Counted from the stretch's first letter, positions 16,465-25,486 are shown. The stretch is 64,000 bases of DNA from an uncultured Dehalococcoidia bacterium (GCA_938015525.1 CALLPC010000004.1:26382-90381), one strand, 5' to 3'. Notes: generated from the sequence alone by a model not told the origin. Program-made: numbers and translations.

Positions 16465-17868
16465 ATGGATGAGCGCTGGATGCCGGCGTGGGGGATTGCG
16501 GAGCGGGTACGGCGGGGTGAGCTCCGGGCGCGGGAGGTGGTGGAGCGGGCGCTCGGGCGGATTGCGGAGCTGAACCCGGGGTTGAATGCGTTCATCCAGG
16601 TGGACGCGGAGGGGGCGCTCCGGCAGGCAGAGGCGGTGGATGCGCGAGTGGCGGCCGGTGAGGACCCGGGGCCGCTGGCGGGGGTGCCGCTCGGGGTGAA
16701 GGACCTGGAGCCGGTGCGGGGGCTGCTGTTTACGCTGGGGTCGCGGGCGTTCGCGGGGCAGGTGGCGACGGAGGATTCGGTGCAGGTGGCGCGGCTGCGG
16801 GCGGCGGGGGCGGTGGTGGTGGGGAAGACGAACACGCCGGAATTCGGCTACAAGGGGTTCACGGAGAATCGGCTCTGGGGGCCGACGCGGAACCCGTGGA
16901 ACCCGGCGAAGACGCCGGGCGGGTCGAGCGGGGGTTCGAGCGCGGCGGTGGCGGCGGGGATGGTGCCGCTGGCGACGGCGGGGGATGGAGGGGGTTCTAT
17001 CCGGATCCCGGCAGCGATGACGGGCTGTTTTGGGATGAAGCCGACGGCGCACCGGGTGCCGCGGGCGGGGGAGCACGCGCCGACCTGGGGGTACTTCTCG
17101 ACGCTGGGGCCGATGGCGCGGACGGTGCGGGACGCGGCGCGATACCTCGACGTCGCGTCCGGGCCGCACCCGGACGACCCGGAGGTGCTGGACGGGCCGA
17201 CGGGATTCGAGGCGGCGGTGCTCGGGCCGGCGCCACGGCTGCGGCGGGTGGCGTGGAGCGCGGACCTGGGCTATGCGGCGGTCGACCGGGAGGTGGTGCG
17301 CGTGGCGCGGGCGGCAGCGGAGCGGCTGGCGGCGGCGGTAGGGGCGGAGCTGGAGGAGGCGACGCCGGCGATCGGGGACACGATGGAGGCCTGGATGACG
17401 ATCGCGGCGGCGGGGGATACCCGGCTGGTGGACGATATGCCGGAGGAGCAGCGGGCGAAGCTGGAGCCGGGCTTTTTGCGGTTTGCGGAGACGGGGCGCC
17501 AGTACACGGCGGTGGACGTGGCGCGGGCGCTGGAGCACCGGCACCAGGTAAACCGGGTGATGACCCGGTTCTTCGCGGGGTACGACCTGCTGCTGACGCC
17601 GACGACAGCGGCGACGGCGTTTGCGGCGGAGGGGCCGCCGCCGGGGGAGATCGGGGGGCGGAAGGTGGGGCCGGCGGGGTTCATCCCGTTCACCTACCCG
17701 TTCAATTTCCTGGGTCTGCCGGCTGCGTCGCTGCCGGCGGGGCTGGCGGCGGACGGGCTGCCGGTGGGGCTGCAGGCGGTGGCGCCGCGGTTCGCGGATG
17801 CGTTCTTGCTGCGGGTGTGTGCTGCGTACGAAGCGGCGAGCCCGTGGCGGTACCCGGGGCAGGAGTAG
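16465..17868 (+). CDS. Amidase (amidase-signature family)
   Basis: A 467-residue amidase-signature hydrolase. The Ser-cisSer-Lys triad is visible: Lys79 in GVPLGVKD, cis-Ser in GGSSGGSSA (about 154) and nucleophile Ser178 in GDGGGSIRIPA. It would hydrolyse a carboxamide to the acid and ammonia. The family also includes GatA, but here there is no gatB or gatC nearby and GatA-specific motifs are weak, so a free amidase or aryl-acylamidase is favoured. The start is fixed by GGAGAGGG five bases upstream. It is monocistronic with its own promoter. Confidence 0.88.
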   Translation: MDERWMPAWGIAERVRRGELRAREVVERALGRIAELNPGLNAFIQVDAEGALRQAEAVDARVAAGEDPGPLAGVPLGVKDLEPVRGLLFTLGSRAFAGQVATEDSVQVARLRAAGAVVVGKTNTPEFGYKGFTENRLWGPTRNPWNPAKTPGGSSGGSSAAVAAGMVPLATAGDGGGSIRIPAAMTGCFGMKPTAHRVPRAGEHAPTWGYFSTLGPMARTVRDAARYLDVASGPHPDDPEVLDGPTGFEAAVLGPAPRLRRVAWSADLGYAAVDREVVRVARAAAERLAAAVGAELEEATPAIGDTMEAWMTIAAAGDTRLVDDMPEEQRAKLEPGFLRFAETGRQYTAVDVARALEHRHQVNRVMTRFFAGYDLLLTPTTAATAFAAEGPPPGEIGGRKVGPAGFIPFTYPFNFLGLPAASLPAGLAADGLPVGLQAVAPRFADAFLLRVCAAYEAASPWRYPGQE

Positions 17869-17972
17869 GCCGCCGACCCGGGCGAAGGACCGCCGGGGAC
17901 CGGCCGTTCGGCCTGGGGGGCGTTCATCCCGGGGTGGCAGAATTGGGAAAACGACGACGGAGGTACTGACCG

Positions 17973-18722
17973 GTGGGACAGCTCGACGGGAAGGTGGCGA
18001 TCGTGACGGGTGCCGGGTCCGGCATCGGCAAGGCGGCGGCGAAGCTCTTCGCGGCGGAAGGCGCGAAAGTGGTGTGCGCGGATGTGAGCGGGGCAGAGGC
18101 AGCGACGGCGATGGAGATTGGGCCGGCGCAGGCCGCCGCGATGACGGTCGATGTTGCGAAGGCGGCGGACGTCCGGGGGATGATGGAGCGAACGAAGGCG
18201 CTCTACGGGCGGCTGGATGTCCTGTTCAACAATGCGGGGATCGAGGGGAAGCCGGCGCCGACGACGGAGTACGACGAGGAGGATTTCGACCGGGTGCTGG
18301 CGGTCAATGCGAGGGGCGTCTTCCTCGGGATGAAGTACGGGATTCCGCTGATGCTGGAGACGGGCGGGGGCTCGGTCATCAACACGGCCTCGGTGGCGGG
18401 GCTGGTGGGGTTCCCTGGGCTGGTGGCGTACACGGCCTCGAAGGGGGCGGTCATCCAGATGACGAAGACGGCGGCGCTGGAGTACGCGACGGCGGGCATC
18501 CGGGTGAACGCGATCTGCCCCGGGGTCATCTGGACGCCGATGGTGGAGCGGTTTGCGGGCGGCTCGGAGGAGGCGCAGGCGCAGCTGACGGCGGCGGAGC
18601 CGGTGGGGCGGATGGGACGGCCGGAGGAGGTGGCAGCGCTGGCCCTCTTCCTGGCGAGCGATGCATCGTCGTTCGTGACCGGGGCGGCGCTGCCGGTGGA
18701 CGGGGGTTTCCTCGCGCGGTGA
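17973..18722 (+). CDS. Short-chain dehydrogenase/reductase
   Basis: A classical SDR of 249 residues with a Rossmann fold. The NAD(P) motif TGAGSGIG is at residues 10-17 and an Asp after strand 2 (CADVSG) suggests NAD preference. NNAG follows, and the catalytic Ser and YTASK are present with the Tyr-Lys spacing intact. The C-terminus DGGFLAR is typical. The GTG start is supported by GACGGAGGT nine bases upstream. The substrate is an alcohol or ketone that cannot be named. Confidence 0.9.
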   Translation: MGQLDGKVAIVTGAGSGIGKAAAKLFAAEGAKVVCADVSGAEAATAMEIGPAQAAAMTVDVAKAADVRGMMERTKALYGRLDVLFNNAGIEGKPAPTTEYDEEDFDRVLAVNARGVFLGMKYGIPLMLETGGGSVINTASVAGLVGFPGLVAYTASKGAVIQMTKTAALEYATAGIRVNAICPGVIWTPMVERFAGGSEEAQAQLTAAEPVGRMGRPEEVAALALFLASDASSFVTGAALPVDGGFLAR

Positions 18723-18757
18723 GGGAGCGGCCCGTCCCGGCCCGCCGCGCGGGGGTG

Positions 18758-18784
18758 CTGGCACTCGGTTTGCTACACTGCTAA
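18758..18784 (+). promoter_or_regulatory. CIRCE-like HrcA operator upstream of dnaJ
   Basis: Left arm CTGGCACTC (18758-18766), nine-base spacer, right arm CACTGCTAA (18776-18784). Against the CIRCE consensus TTAGCACTC-N9-GAGTGCTAA each arm matches at seven of nine positions with the exact spacer. It overlaps the -10 TACACT (18774-18779) and ends three bases before the dnaJ ATG, so HrcA binding would block transcription. No hrcA gene is in the window. Confidence 0.6.
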
Positions 18785-18787
18785 TCG
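18771..18787 (+). promoter_or_regulatory. Extended -10 promoter of dnaJ (TGC-TACACT, 8 nt from ATG)
   Basis: TG at 18771-18772 plus TACACT at 18774-18779 forms an extended -10. The ATG lies eight bases downstream, giving a leader of at most one or two bases. Confidence 0.5.
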
Positions 18788-19921
18788 ATGGCGACGGGTC
18801 AGCGCGATTACTACGAGGTGCTCGGCGTTCCGCGGACGGCGGACCAGGCCGAGATCAAGCGTGCGTTCCGGAAGCTGGCGATGGAGTACCACCCGGACCG
18901 GAACCCGGCGCCGGATGCTGCCGAGAGGTTCAAGGAGATCAACCAGGCGTACGAGGTGCTCGGCGACGAACAGAAGCGGGCGATGTACGACCGCTTCGGG
19001 CACGCCGGGGTGGAAGGCAGCGCGGGCGGGGCGGCGGGGTTCGACGGGTTCGCGCACTTCGAAGGGTTCGGGGACATCTTCGATGCGTTCTTCGGCGGGT
19101 CGGCGCGGCGGGGGCGACGGCGCGGGCCGCAGCGGGGGAACGACCTGCGGTACACGCTCCGGCTGACGTTCGAGGAGGCGGTCTTCGGCTGCGAAAAGGA
19201 GATCGAGTACCAGCGGCTGGAACGGTGTGCGGCCTGCGGCGGGAGCGGTTCGGAGCCGGGCAGTTTGCCGGCGGTGTGCCCGGAGTGCAACGGTGCGGGG
19301 GAGATCCGGCGGGCGCAGCAGAGCTTCTTCGGGCAGTTCGTGAACGTGATGACCTGTCCGCGCTGCCAGGGTGAGGGGCGGGTCATCACGAACCCGTGCG
19401 CCGTCTGCCGGGGGAGCGGCCGGACGCGGGAGACGCGGCGGATCGTCGTGAAGGTGCCGGCGGGGGTCGACGACGGGGCGCAGATTCGGCTGACGGGGGA
19501 AGGGGAGGCCGGGCCGCGGGGCGGGGAGCCGGGCAACCTCTACGTGGTGCTGAGCGTCGCGCCGCACGAACGGTTCCACCGGGTGGAAGACCACCTCGTG
19601 CTCGAGCTGCCGGTGAACATCGCCCAGGCGGCGCTGGGGGCGGAGGTGACCATCCCGACGCTGGAGGGCGACATGACGCTCGAGGTGCCGGCGGGGACGC
19701 AGAGCGGGGAGGAGTTCGTCGTCCGGGGGAAGGGCGTGCCGCACCTGCGCGGCGCGGGCCGGGGGGACCTGATCATCCGGGTTACGGTGGTCGTCCCGGA
19801 GGAGCTGACCGAACACCAGCGGAAGCTGCTGGAAGAGCTGGCGGAGACGATGGGGACGCCGCCGCTGCCGAAGCGGCACAAGGGGTTCTTCGAGCGGATC
19901 CGGGATGCGATGGCGGGCTGA
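18788..19921 (+). CDS. dnaJ: Chaperone protein DnaJ
   Basis: Hsp40 co-chaperone that delivers unfolded proteins to DnaK and stimulates its ATPase. The 377-residue protein has the J domain with HPD at residues 35-37, a short Gly/Phe region (GFDGFAHFEGFGDIFDAFFGG), four zinc repeats of CXXCXGXG type (CAACGGSGS, CPECNGAGE, CPRCQGEGR, CAVCRGSGR) and the C-terminal substrate domains. It is thus a full type I DnaJ. prmA follows after three bases, a common pairing. hrcA, grpE and dnaK are not adjacent. A CIRCE-like site overlaps its promoter. Confidence 0.96.
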   Translation: MATGQRDYYEVLGVPRTADQAEIKRAFRKLAMEYHPDRNPAPDAAERFKEINQAYEVLGDEQKRAMYDRFGHAGVEGSAGGAAGFDGFAHFEGFGDIFDAFFGGSARRGRRRGPQRGNDLRYTLRLTFEEAVFGCEKEIEYQRLERCAACGGSGSEPGSLPAVCPECNGAGEIRRAQQSFFGQFVNVMTCPRCQGEGRVITNPCAVCRGSGRTRETRRIVVKVPAGVDDGAQIRLTGEGEAGPRGGEPGNLYVVLSVAPHERFHRVEDHLVLELPVNIAQAALGAEVTIPTLEGDMTLEVPAGTQSGEEFVVRGKGVPHLRGAGRGDLIIRVTVVVPEELTEHQRKLLEELAETMGTPPLPKRHKGFFERIRDAMAG

Positions 19922-19924
19922 CGG

Positions 19925-20824
19925 GTGACCCACCTCTGGTTCGAGGTCACGGCGAAGACGCCGCCGGCGCTGCTGGAGGAGGTGGCGGAGGCGGTGCGGG
20001 GGGTTGCGCCCGGGGGCATCAGCATCGAGGAGCCGGTCGATATCCTCGGGCCGGAGGAGGGGTTCCGGGTGCGGGGCGGGGAGCCGGTGCTCGTCCGGTG
20101 CTATCTGCCATCGTCGGAGCTCGGGGCGGTCCTGGTGGAGGACCTGCGCCGGGCGATGGCGGCCTACCCGGCGGTGGAGCTGAGCGCCCGGCCGGTGTAC
20201 GCGCAGGACTGGGCGGTCTCGTGGCGGGAGTTTTTCGGGGTCGTGGAGACGGGCGGGCGGGTGGTAGTGGTGCCTTCGTGGGTGGACCACGAGCCGGCGG
20301 CCGGGCAGGTCGTCATCCGGCTGGACCCGGGCCAGGCGTTCGGCACGGGGCACCACGAGACGACGCGGCTCTGCCTCGCGCTGCTGGACGGGCTGGTGGG
20401 GCCCGGGGTACGGGTGCTGGACGTGGGGACCGGCTCCGGCATCCTGGCGATCGCGGCGGTGAAGCTGGGGGCTGCCGCGGTGGACGCGGTGGACATCGAC
20501 CCCGTCGCGGCGGAGGTGGCAGCTGCGAACTGCGCTGCCAACGGGGTGGGGGAGCAGGTTCGCGTTTGGGCGGGCCGCCTGGAGCCGGGCGACATCGGGG
20601 CTCCGTACGACCTGGTGGTCTCGAATATCAGCCCGGAGGCGAACATCGGCCTCGTGCCGGTGTTCGAACGGGCGGTGCGGCCGGGGGGCGACCTCCTCCT
20701 CTCGGGCGTGCTCGAGCCGGACGTCCCGCGGGTGTCGGCAGCGTGCGAGGCGGCGGGGTTCGCGCCGGTCGCGACGCGGCTGGAGCGGGACTGGGCGGCG
20801 ATTCATCTCCGGAGGACGGCGTGA
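19925..20824 (+). CDS. prmA: Ribosomal protein L11 methyltransferase
   Basis: SAM-dependent methylation of lysines and the N-terminus of ribosomal protein L11. In the 299-residue protein an N-terminal substrate domain is followed by the class I methyltransferase domain. Motif I VLDVGTGSGILAIAAVKLGA, acidic VDIDPVA, and the catalytic-loop motif LVVSNISPEAN (N-I-x-x of PrmA) are seen, with GTGHHETTRLCL just before, all PrmA hallmarks. The GTG start is three bases after the dnaJ stop, so it shares the dnaJ transcript. Confidence 0.94.
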   Translation: MTHLWFEVTAKTPPALLEEVAEAVRGVAPGGISIEEPVDILGPEEGFRVRGGEPVLVRCYLPSSELGAVLVEDLRRAMAAYPAVELSARPVYAQDWAVSWREFFGVVETGGRVVVVPSWVDHEPAAGQVVIRLDPGQAFGTGHHETTRLCLALLDGLVGPGVRVLDVGTGSGILAIAAVKLGAAAVDAVDIDPVAAEVAAANCAANGVGEQVRVWAGRLEPGDIGAPYDLVVSNISPEANIGLVPVFERAVRPGGDLLLSGVLEPDVPRVSAACEAAGFAPVATRLERDWAAIHLRRTA

Positions 20825-20898
20825 ACGGTGGACCGGCGGGGCAGGCAGGCCGAGAATGCGCGGGTGATGCTGACCACGGGTGCGGGGGAGGCCTGGGG

Positions 20899-21723
20899 AT
20901 GAGCGCGGCAGCGGGTTCGCCGGGCGCGCGGCTGCGGGCGCTGATGGCGCGGGGGCTGGTGCTGGCGCCGTTCGTGTTCGACGGGGTGCAGGCGCGGCTT
21001 GCGGAGGCGGCGGGGTTCGACGCGGTGTACCTGAGCGGGTTCGGGACGGCGGCCTCATGGGGGCTGCCCGACCGGGGGCTGATCGGGCTGGGGGAGATGG
21101 CAGCGAACGCAGCGCGGGTGGCGGGAGCAGTCCGGGTGCCGGTCATCGCCGATGCGGATACGGGCTACGGGAACGAGGCGAACGTGGCGCGGACGGTGGA
21201 GCTGTACGAGCGGGCGGGGGTGGCGGGCCTCCACATCGAGGACCAGGAGTGGCCGAAGCGGTGCGGCTTCCTCGAGGGTAAGCGGGTCATCCCTGTCGAG
21301 GAGATGGAACTGAAGGTGCGGGCCGCCGTGCGGGCGCGGCGTGACCCCGCCACGGTGATCATCGCGCGGACGGATGCGCTGGCGCCGCTGGGCCGGGAGG
21401 CGGCGGCGGAGCGGGCGCGGCGGTACGCCGCGGCCGGTGCGGACCTGGTGTTCCTCGATGGGCTGAAGGACCGGGAGACGGTCGCGTGGGCGGCGGAGGA
21501 GCTGGCCGGCCTGCCGATGGTGCTGAACTCGTGGCTGCTGACGCCGGCGGAGGCGGAGGGGCTCGGGTTCCGGGTGTACCTGCAGCTGGGGGTGATGCTG
21601 CGGCACTTCGAGGATTTTCGGCGGGCGCTGGCGGAGCTGCGGGAGACGGGGCGGGTGAGCCTGGAGCCGGGCGCGGGGGTGGAGTGGGTTACGCGGCTCC
21701 TGGACCGTGAGGGCGGCGAATGA
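20899..21723 (+). CDS. Isocitrate lyase/PEP mutase family protein
   Basis: A 274-residue TIM-barrel enzyme. Metal-binding ADTGYGNEANV, the HIEDQEWPKRCGF loop and ARTDAL belong to the isocitrate lyase/PEP mutase superfamily. The small size and the C-R-C-G-F-type loop place it with 2-methylisocitrate lyase or oxaloacetate-decarboxylase/carboxyvinyl-carboxyphosphonate-like members rather than classical isocitrate lyase (over 400 residues). The loop has Lys-Arg-Cys-Gly instead of Lys-Lys-Cys-Gly. The ATG at 20899 has GGGGAGG seven bases upstream. It probably belongs to the dnaJ-prmA transcript or starts independently. Confidence 0.85.
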   Translation: MSAAAGSPGARLRALMARGLVLAPFVFDGVQARLAEAAGFDAVYLSGFGTAASWGLPDRGLIGLGEMAANAARVAGAVRVPVIADADTGYGNEANVARTVELYERAGVAGLHIEDQEWPKRCGFLEGKRVIPVEEMELKVRAAVRARRDPATVIIARTDALAPLGREAAAERARRYAAAGADLVFLDGLKDRETVAWAAEELAGLPMVLNSWLLTPAEAEGLGFRVYLQLGVMLRHFEDFRRALAELRETGRVSLEPGAGVEWVTRLLDREGGE

Positions 21724-21812
21724 CGGGACGGGATGGGGCGGTTTTCGTTCGTCTACCGTTTAGGGGTGGAACCTGATACGTTCGCGGTACCCCTGCTGGG
21801 GCACGACGGCCT

Positions 21813-22724
21813 ATGGGTGAACTGGGGAGCCTGCTGACGCGCGCGCGGGAGGCGCGCGGGTTGACGCTCGAGGATGCTGAACGCGATACGCGCATCTCAC
21901 GCCGCTACCTGGCGGCGCTGGAGGCGGAGCAGTTCGAGGTGATCCCTGCGCCGGTGTACGCGCGCGGGTTTTTGCGGTCGTATTCGCAGTACCTGGGGCT
22001 GGACCCGCAGGAGATGCTGGCGATGTTCCCGCGGGAGGATGAGGACCCCTACGGGCGAGCGGCGGAGCCGCCGCGGCCGAGCATGGACCGGCCGGTGAGC
22101 CCGGTATCGGCGTCGCGGCCGGCGTGGCGCACGAAGCCGGGGGCGGCGGCGCAGGGGACGGGGGGCCGGAGGCCGGTCGGCGGGCGGCCGGTCGGAGAGG
22201 AGGAGCCGGTCATTGGGCGCGGGCCGGCGGTGCAGCGGCAGGCGTTCGGCGGGCCGGGGAGCGGATACGAGCCGGTCATCGGGGTGGATATCGGGGTCCC
22301 GGCACCAGCGCGGCGGATCAACCCCGACCCGGCGGCCCAGACGCGCTCGGCGTTCATCGCCATCGTGGCGATTGGGGCGATCCTCGGTGTGGTGTTCGTC
22401 GCCTACCTGCTGGCGAGCCTCGCGGGGGGGAACGATGCGACGCCGCCGGGGTCGCTGGGGGGGACGCCGGTGCCGACGGAGGCCGGTGGCTCGACCCCGA
22501 CCGGTTCGAGCGGGCTGCCGGTGACGCCGGGGGTGGTGCCGGACGTGCGCGGGGTGCAGGAGGCGACGGCAGTGCTGGCGGTCCGGGAGGCGGGCTACGA
22601 GCCGCTCGTGCAGCGGGTGAAGAGCAATCAGCCGGCAGGGACGGTCATCGACCAGTCGCCGGCGCCGGACGTGGAGATGGCGCCCGGGTCGCGGGTGCAG
22701 ATCGTCGTCAGCGAGGGGCAGTGA
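21813..22724 (+). CDS. RodZ-like membrane protein with HTH and a PASTA domain
   Basis: A 303-residue protein. Residues 1-75 form a HTH_25 domain as in RodZ (LGSLLTRAREARGLTLEDA, then VYARGFLRSYSQYLGLDP). A disordered Pro/Arg-rich stretch follows, one transmembrane helix at about 178-203, a Thr/Pro linker, and a C-terminal PASTA domain (VVPDVRGVQEATAVLAVREAGY to the end). RodZ proteins tie MreB to the cell wall machinery and normally end in DUF4115. Here the outside domain is a PASTA, which in kinases and penicillin-binding proteins contacts peptidoglycan. Its stop overlaps the rimO start (TGATG). Confidence 0.82.
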   Translation: MGELGSLLTRAREARGLTLEDAERDTRISRRYLAALEAEQFEVIPAPVYARGFLRSYSQYLGLDPQEMLAMFPREDEDPYGRAAEPPRPSMDRPVSPVSASRPAWRTKPGAAAQGTGGRRPVGGRPVGEEEPVIGRGPAVQRQAFGGPGSGYEPVIGVDIGVPAPARRINPDPAAQTRSAFIAIVAIGAILGVVFVAYLLASLAGGNDATPPGSLGGTPVPTEAGGSTPTGSSGLPVTPGVVPDVRGVQEATAVLAVREAGYEPLVQRVKSNQPAGTVIDQSPAPDVEMAPGSRVQIVVSEGQ

Positions 22725-24064
22725 TGGCGGTTCCGCGGACGTACCACCTGGTGACGCTCGGCTGCCCGAAGAACGATGTGGACAGTTCGCACCTGGAGCG
22801 GCTGCTGGAAGGGGGAGCGCTGCTGCCGGTGGCGGACCCGCGGGAGGCCGACGCGATCATCGTGAACACGTGCGGGTTCATCGAGCAGAGCCAGGCGGAG
22901 TCGATGGCGGTGGTGAAAGAGCTGGCGGAGGGGAAGCGGGAGGGGCAGACGCTGATCGTGGCGGGGTGCATGACGCAGCTGTACGGGCGAGAGGTAAAGG
23001 AAGGTACGCCGGGCATCGACCACGTCTTCGGCGTGGGGCAGTGGCACGAGGTGGCGAAGCTGCTGCAGGTGGACCTCGATGCGGTCTACGACGTCCCGGA
23101 GAGCAACGTGCGGGTCACGGGTCCGAGCGCGTACCTGAAGGTCTCGGACGGGTGCGACGCGCCGTGCACCTTCTGTGTCATCCCGAAAATCAAGGGCGGG
23201 CTGCGCTCTGCGCCGGCGGGGCTGCTCGTGAAGGAGGCGCAGCGGCTGGCAGGAGCGGGGGCGAAGGAGCTGGTGCTGGTGGGGCAGGATACGACGGCGT
23301 GGGGCGAGGACCTGGGGATGCCGGCGGGCCGCGGGCTGCCGGGATTGCTGCGGCTGCTGAGCGCGGCGGTTCCCGGGACCTGGCTGCGGCTGATGTACGC
23401 CTACCCGAGCCGGGTGACGCCGGAGCTCATCGCGACGATGGCGGAGCTGCCGAACGTGGTGCACTACCTGGACGTGCCGCTCCAGCACGGGAGCGAGGCG
23501 GTGCTGCGGCGAATGAAGCGGCCGCACAACCTCGAGAAGGTGTACCGGTTCATCGAGGAGCTGCGGGCGGCGATGCCGGATATCGTGCTGCGGACCTCGT
23601 TCATCGCGGGGTTCCCGGGGGAGACGGAGGCGGAGTTCGAGGAGCTGCTGGCGTTCGCGCGGGCGGTGGAGTTTGACCACGCGGGGTGCTTCACCTACTC
23701 GCGGCAGCAGTGGACGGAGGCGTACGCCCTGGAGGGGCAGGTGCCGGAAGCGGTGAAGGCCGAGCGGCGGGAGCGGTTCATGGCGATGCAGCAGGAGGTC
23801 TCAGCGCGGCGGGCGGCGCGGTTCGTCGGCCGGGAGCTGGATCTCCTGGTGGAGGGCACGGGGGAGGATGAGGATGGACGGCCGGTGGTGGCGGGGCGGA
23901 CGTACCGGGAGGCGCCGGAGGTGGACGGGCTGGTGTTCGCGCGGGGGCGGGCGGCGACGGGGGAGCGGGTGCGGGTGCGGATTGAGGATGCCGGGGTGTA
24001 TGACCTGTTCGGGCGGGTGGTGGGCGCGGGTGCCCGCCGGCGGGGCGGGGCAATCTCCCCGTAA
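22724..24064 (+). CDS. rimO: Ribosomal protein S12 methylthiotransferase
   Basis: Radical SAM enzyme that adds a methylthio group to Asp of ribosomal protein S12. In 446 residues there are the N-terminal UPF0004 domain (TLGCPKNDVDSSHLE, with further cluster Cys in NTCGF and AGCMTQ), the radical SAM cluster CDAPCTFC, YPSRVTPELI, and a C-terminal TRAM domain. The TLGCPKN-type start and overall layout favour RimO over MiaB. It starts inside the stop of the rodZ-like gene (TGATG). glnA follows with its own promoter. Confidence 0.95.
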   Translation: MAVPRTYHLVTLGCPKNDVDSSHLERLLEGGALLPVADPREADAIIVNTCGFIEQSQAESMAVVKELAEGKREGQTLIVAGCMTQLYGREVKEGTPGIDHVFGVGQWHEVAKLLQVDLDAVYDVPESNVRVTGPSAYLKVSDGCDAPCTFCVIPKIKGGLRSAPAGLLVKEAQRLAGAGAKELVLVGQDTTAWGEDLGMPAGRGLPGLLRLLSAAVPGTWLRLMYAYPSRVTPELIATMAELPNVVHYLDVPLQHGSEAVLRRMKRPHNLEKVYRFIEELRAAMPDIVLRTSFIAGFPGETEAEFEELLAFARAVEFDHAGCFTYSRQQWTEAYALEGQVPEAVKAERRERFMAMQQEVSARRAARFVGRELDLLVEGTGEDEDGRPVVAGRTYREAPEVDGLVFARGRAATGERVRVRIEDAGVYDLFGRVVGAGARRRGGAISP

Positions 24065-24075
24065 CACGGGTCCGG

Positions 24076-24081
24076 TACACT
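24076..24081 (+). promoter_or_regulatory. -10 hexamer TACACT of glnA
   Basis: TACACT lies 12 bases after the rimO stop and 38 bases before the glnA ATG. The leader contains CGGGAG as a ribosome site. Confidence 0.4.
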
Positions 24082-24119
24082 GGCGGGTGGCGCGCGGGGC
24101 GCGCCGGGAGCCGCTGCCG

Positions 24120-25442
24120 ATGAACGAATCCGCCGAGTACGTCCTTTCTGCCTGCCGCGAACACCGGGTGAAGTTCATCCGCCTCTGGTTCACGGATATC
24201 GTGGGGGCGCTGAAGAGCTTCGCGATTACCGTCGAGGAGCTGGAGAAGGCGCTCGAGGAGGGGATGGGGTTCGACGGGAGCAGCATCGAGGGGTTCGCCC
24301 GGATAGATGAGTCGGACATGGTGGCGAGGCCGGACCCGGCGACGTTCCAGCTGGTGCCGTGGCGGCCGAAGGAAGCGAGCGTGGCGCGGATGTTCTGCGA
24401 TATCACGTACCCGGGGGGCGAGCCGTTCGAGGGCGACCCGCGGTACGTGCTGAAGCGGCAGCTGAAGCGGGCGGCGGACCTCGGCTACACGTTCTACGTG
24501 AGCCCAGAGATGGAGTACTTCTACTTTGCATCGGAGAGCGAGCCGGTGCCGCTCGACCGGGGCGGGTACTTCGACCAGATGAGCGACGCGGGGAGTGACC
24601 TCCGGCGGGAGACGGTGCTGACGCTCGAGGCGATGGGGATCGAGGTGGAGTACAGCCACCATGAAGTGGCGCCGAGCCAGCACGAGATTACGCTGCGGTA
24701 TACGGATGCGCTGACGATGGCGGATGCGGCGATGACGTACCGGCTGGTGGTGAAGGAGATTGCGGCGGCGAACGGGGTGTATGCGACGTTCATGCCGAAG
24801 CCGATCGAAGGGGTGAACGGGAGCGGGATGCACGTGCACCAGTCGCTCTTCAAGGGGGAGCGGAACGCGTTCTTCGACCCGGATGACCCGTACCACCTGA
24901 GCGCGGTGGCGAAGGGGTACATCGCGGGGCTGCTGCACCATGCGCGGGCGATTACGCTGGTGACGAACCAGTGGGTGAACAGCTACAAGCGGCTCTTGCC
25001 GGGGTTCGAGGCGCCGGTCTACCTGAGCTGGGCACGGCGGAACCGGAGCGACCTGATCCGGATCCCGGAGTACAAGCCGGGGAAGGAGGTTCACACGCGG
25101 ATCGAGTACCGCTCGCCGGATGCGGCGTGTAATCCGTACCTGGCGTTCGCGGTGATGCTGGCGGCGGGGCTCGATGGTATCGAGAACGAGCGGCCGCTAC
25201 CGCCGCCGGTGGAGGAGAACGTGTTCGAGATGACACCGGCGGAGCGGGCTGCGCGGGGGATCGAGATGCTGCCGGGTTCGCTCATCGAGGCGATCGAGGT
25301 GGCGGAGAAGTCGAGGTTCCTGCGGGAGGCGCTCGGCGACCATGTGTTCGAAAGCCTGATTGCGAACAAGCGGATCGAGTGGGAGCGCTACCGGCGGCAC
25401 GTGACGGATTTCGAGCTGCGGGAGTACCTGCCGATCCTGTAG
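24120..25442 (+). CDS. glnA: Glutamine synthetase, type I (alpha-like)
   Basis: ATP-dependent amidation of glutamate, the main ammonia assimilation enzyme, forming dodecamers. The 440-residue length fits GSI-alpha. Visible are GMGFDGSSIEGF, the metal ligands in SPEMEYFYF and EYSHHEVAPSQHE, GVNGSGMHVHQSL, NSYKRLLPGFEAP and RIEYRSPDAACNPYLAF. In the region of the adenylylation Tyr the sequence reads ENVFEMTPAER, with Phe where type I-beta enzymes have Tyr, so control by adenylylation is unlikely. The gene has its own promoter after rimO. Confidence 0.96.
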   Translation: MNESAEYVLSACREHRVKFIRLWFTDIVGALKSFAITVEELEKALEEGMGFDGSSIEGFARIDESDMVARPDPATFQLVPWRPKEASVARMFCDITYPGGEPFEGDPRYVLKRQLKRAADLGYTFYVSPEMEYFYFASESEPVPLDRGGYFDQMSDAGSDLRRETVLTLEAMGIEVEYSHHEVAPSQHEITLRYTDALTMADAAMTYRLVVKEIAAANGVYATFMPKPIEGVNGSGMHVHQSLFKGERNAFFDPDDPYHLSAVAKGYIAGLLHHARAITLVTNQWVNSYKRLLPGFEAPVYLSWARRNRSDLIRIPEYKPGKEVHTRIEYRSPDAACNPYLAFAVMLAAGLDGIENERPLPPPVEENVFEMTPAERAARGIEMLPGSLIEAIEVAEKSRFLREALGDHVFESLIANKRIEWERYRRHVTDFELREYLPIL

Positions 25443-25480
25443 CGGCCGGGAAACTGCTCGCGCTGGTGATCGATTTCGCG

Positions 25481-25486
25481 TAGACT
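25481..25486 (+). promoter_or_regulatory. -10 hexamer TAGACT before the DinB gene
   Basis: TAGACT lies 15 bases before the ATG at 25502, with GGGGG directly before the start codon. A short leader of about 8 bases is expected. Confidence 0.35.

Noticed and set aside
17902..17913. GGCCG-TT-CGGCC inverted repeat after the amidase gene
   Set aside because: A five-base stem with a two-base loop is sterically poor and frequent in GC-rich DNA.
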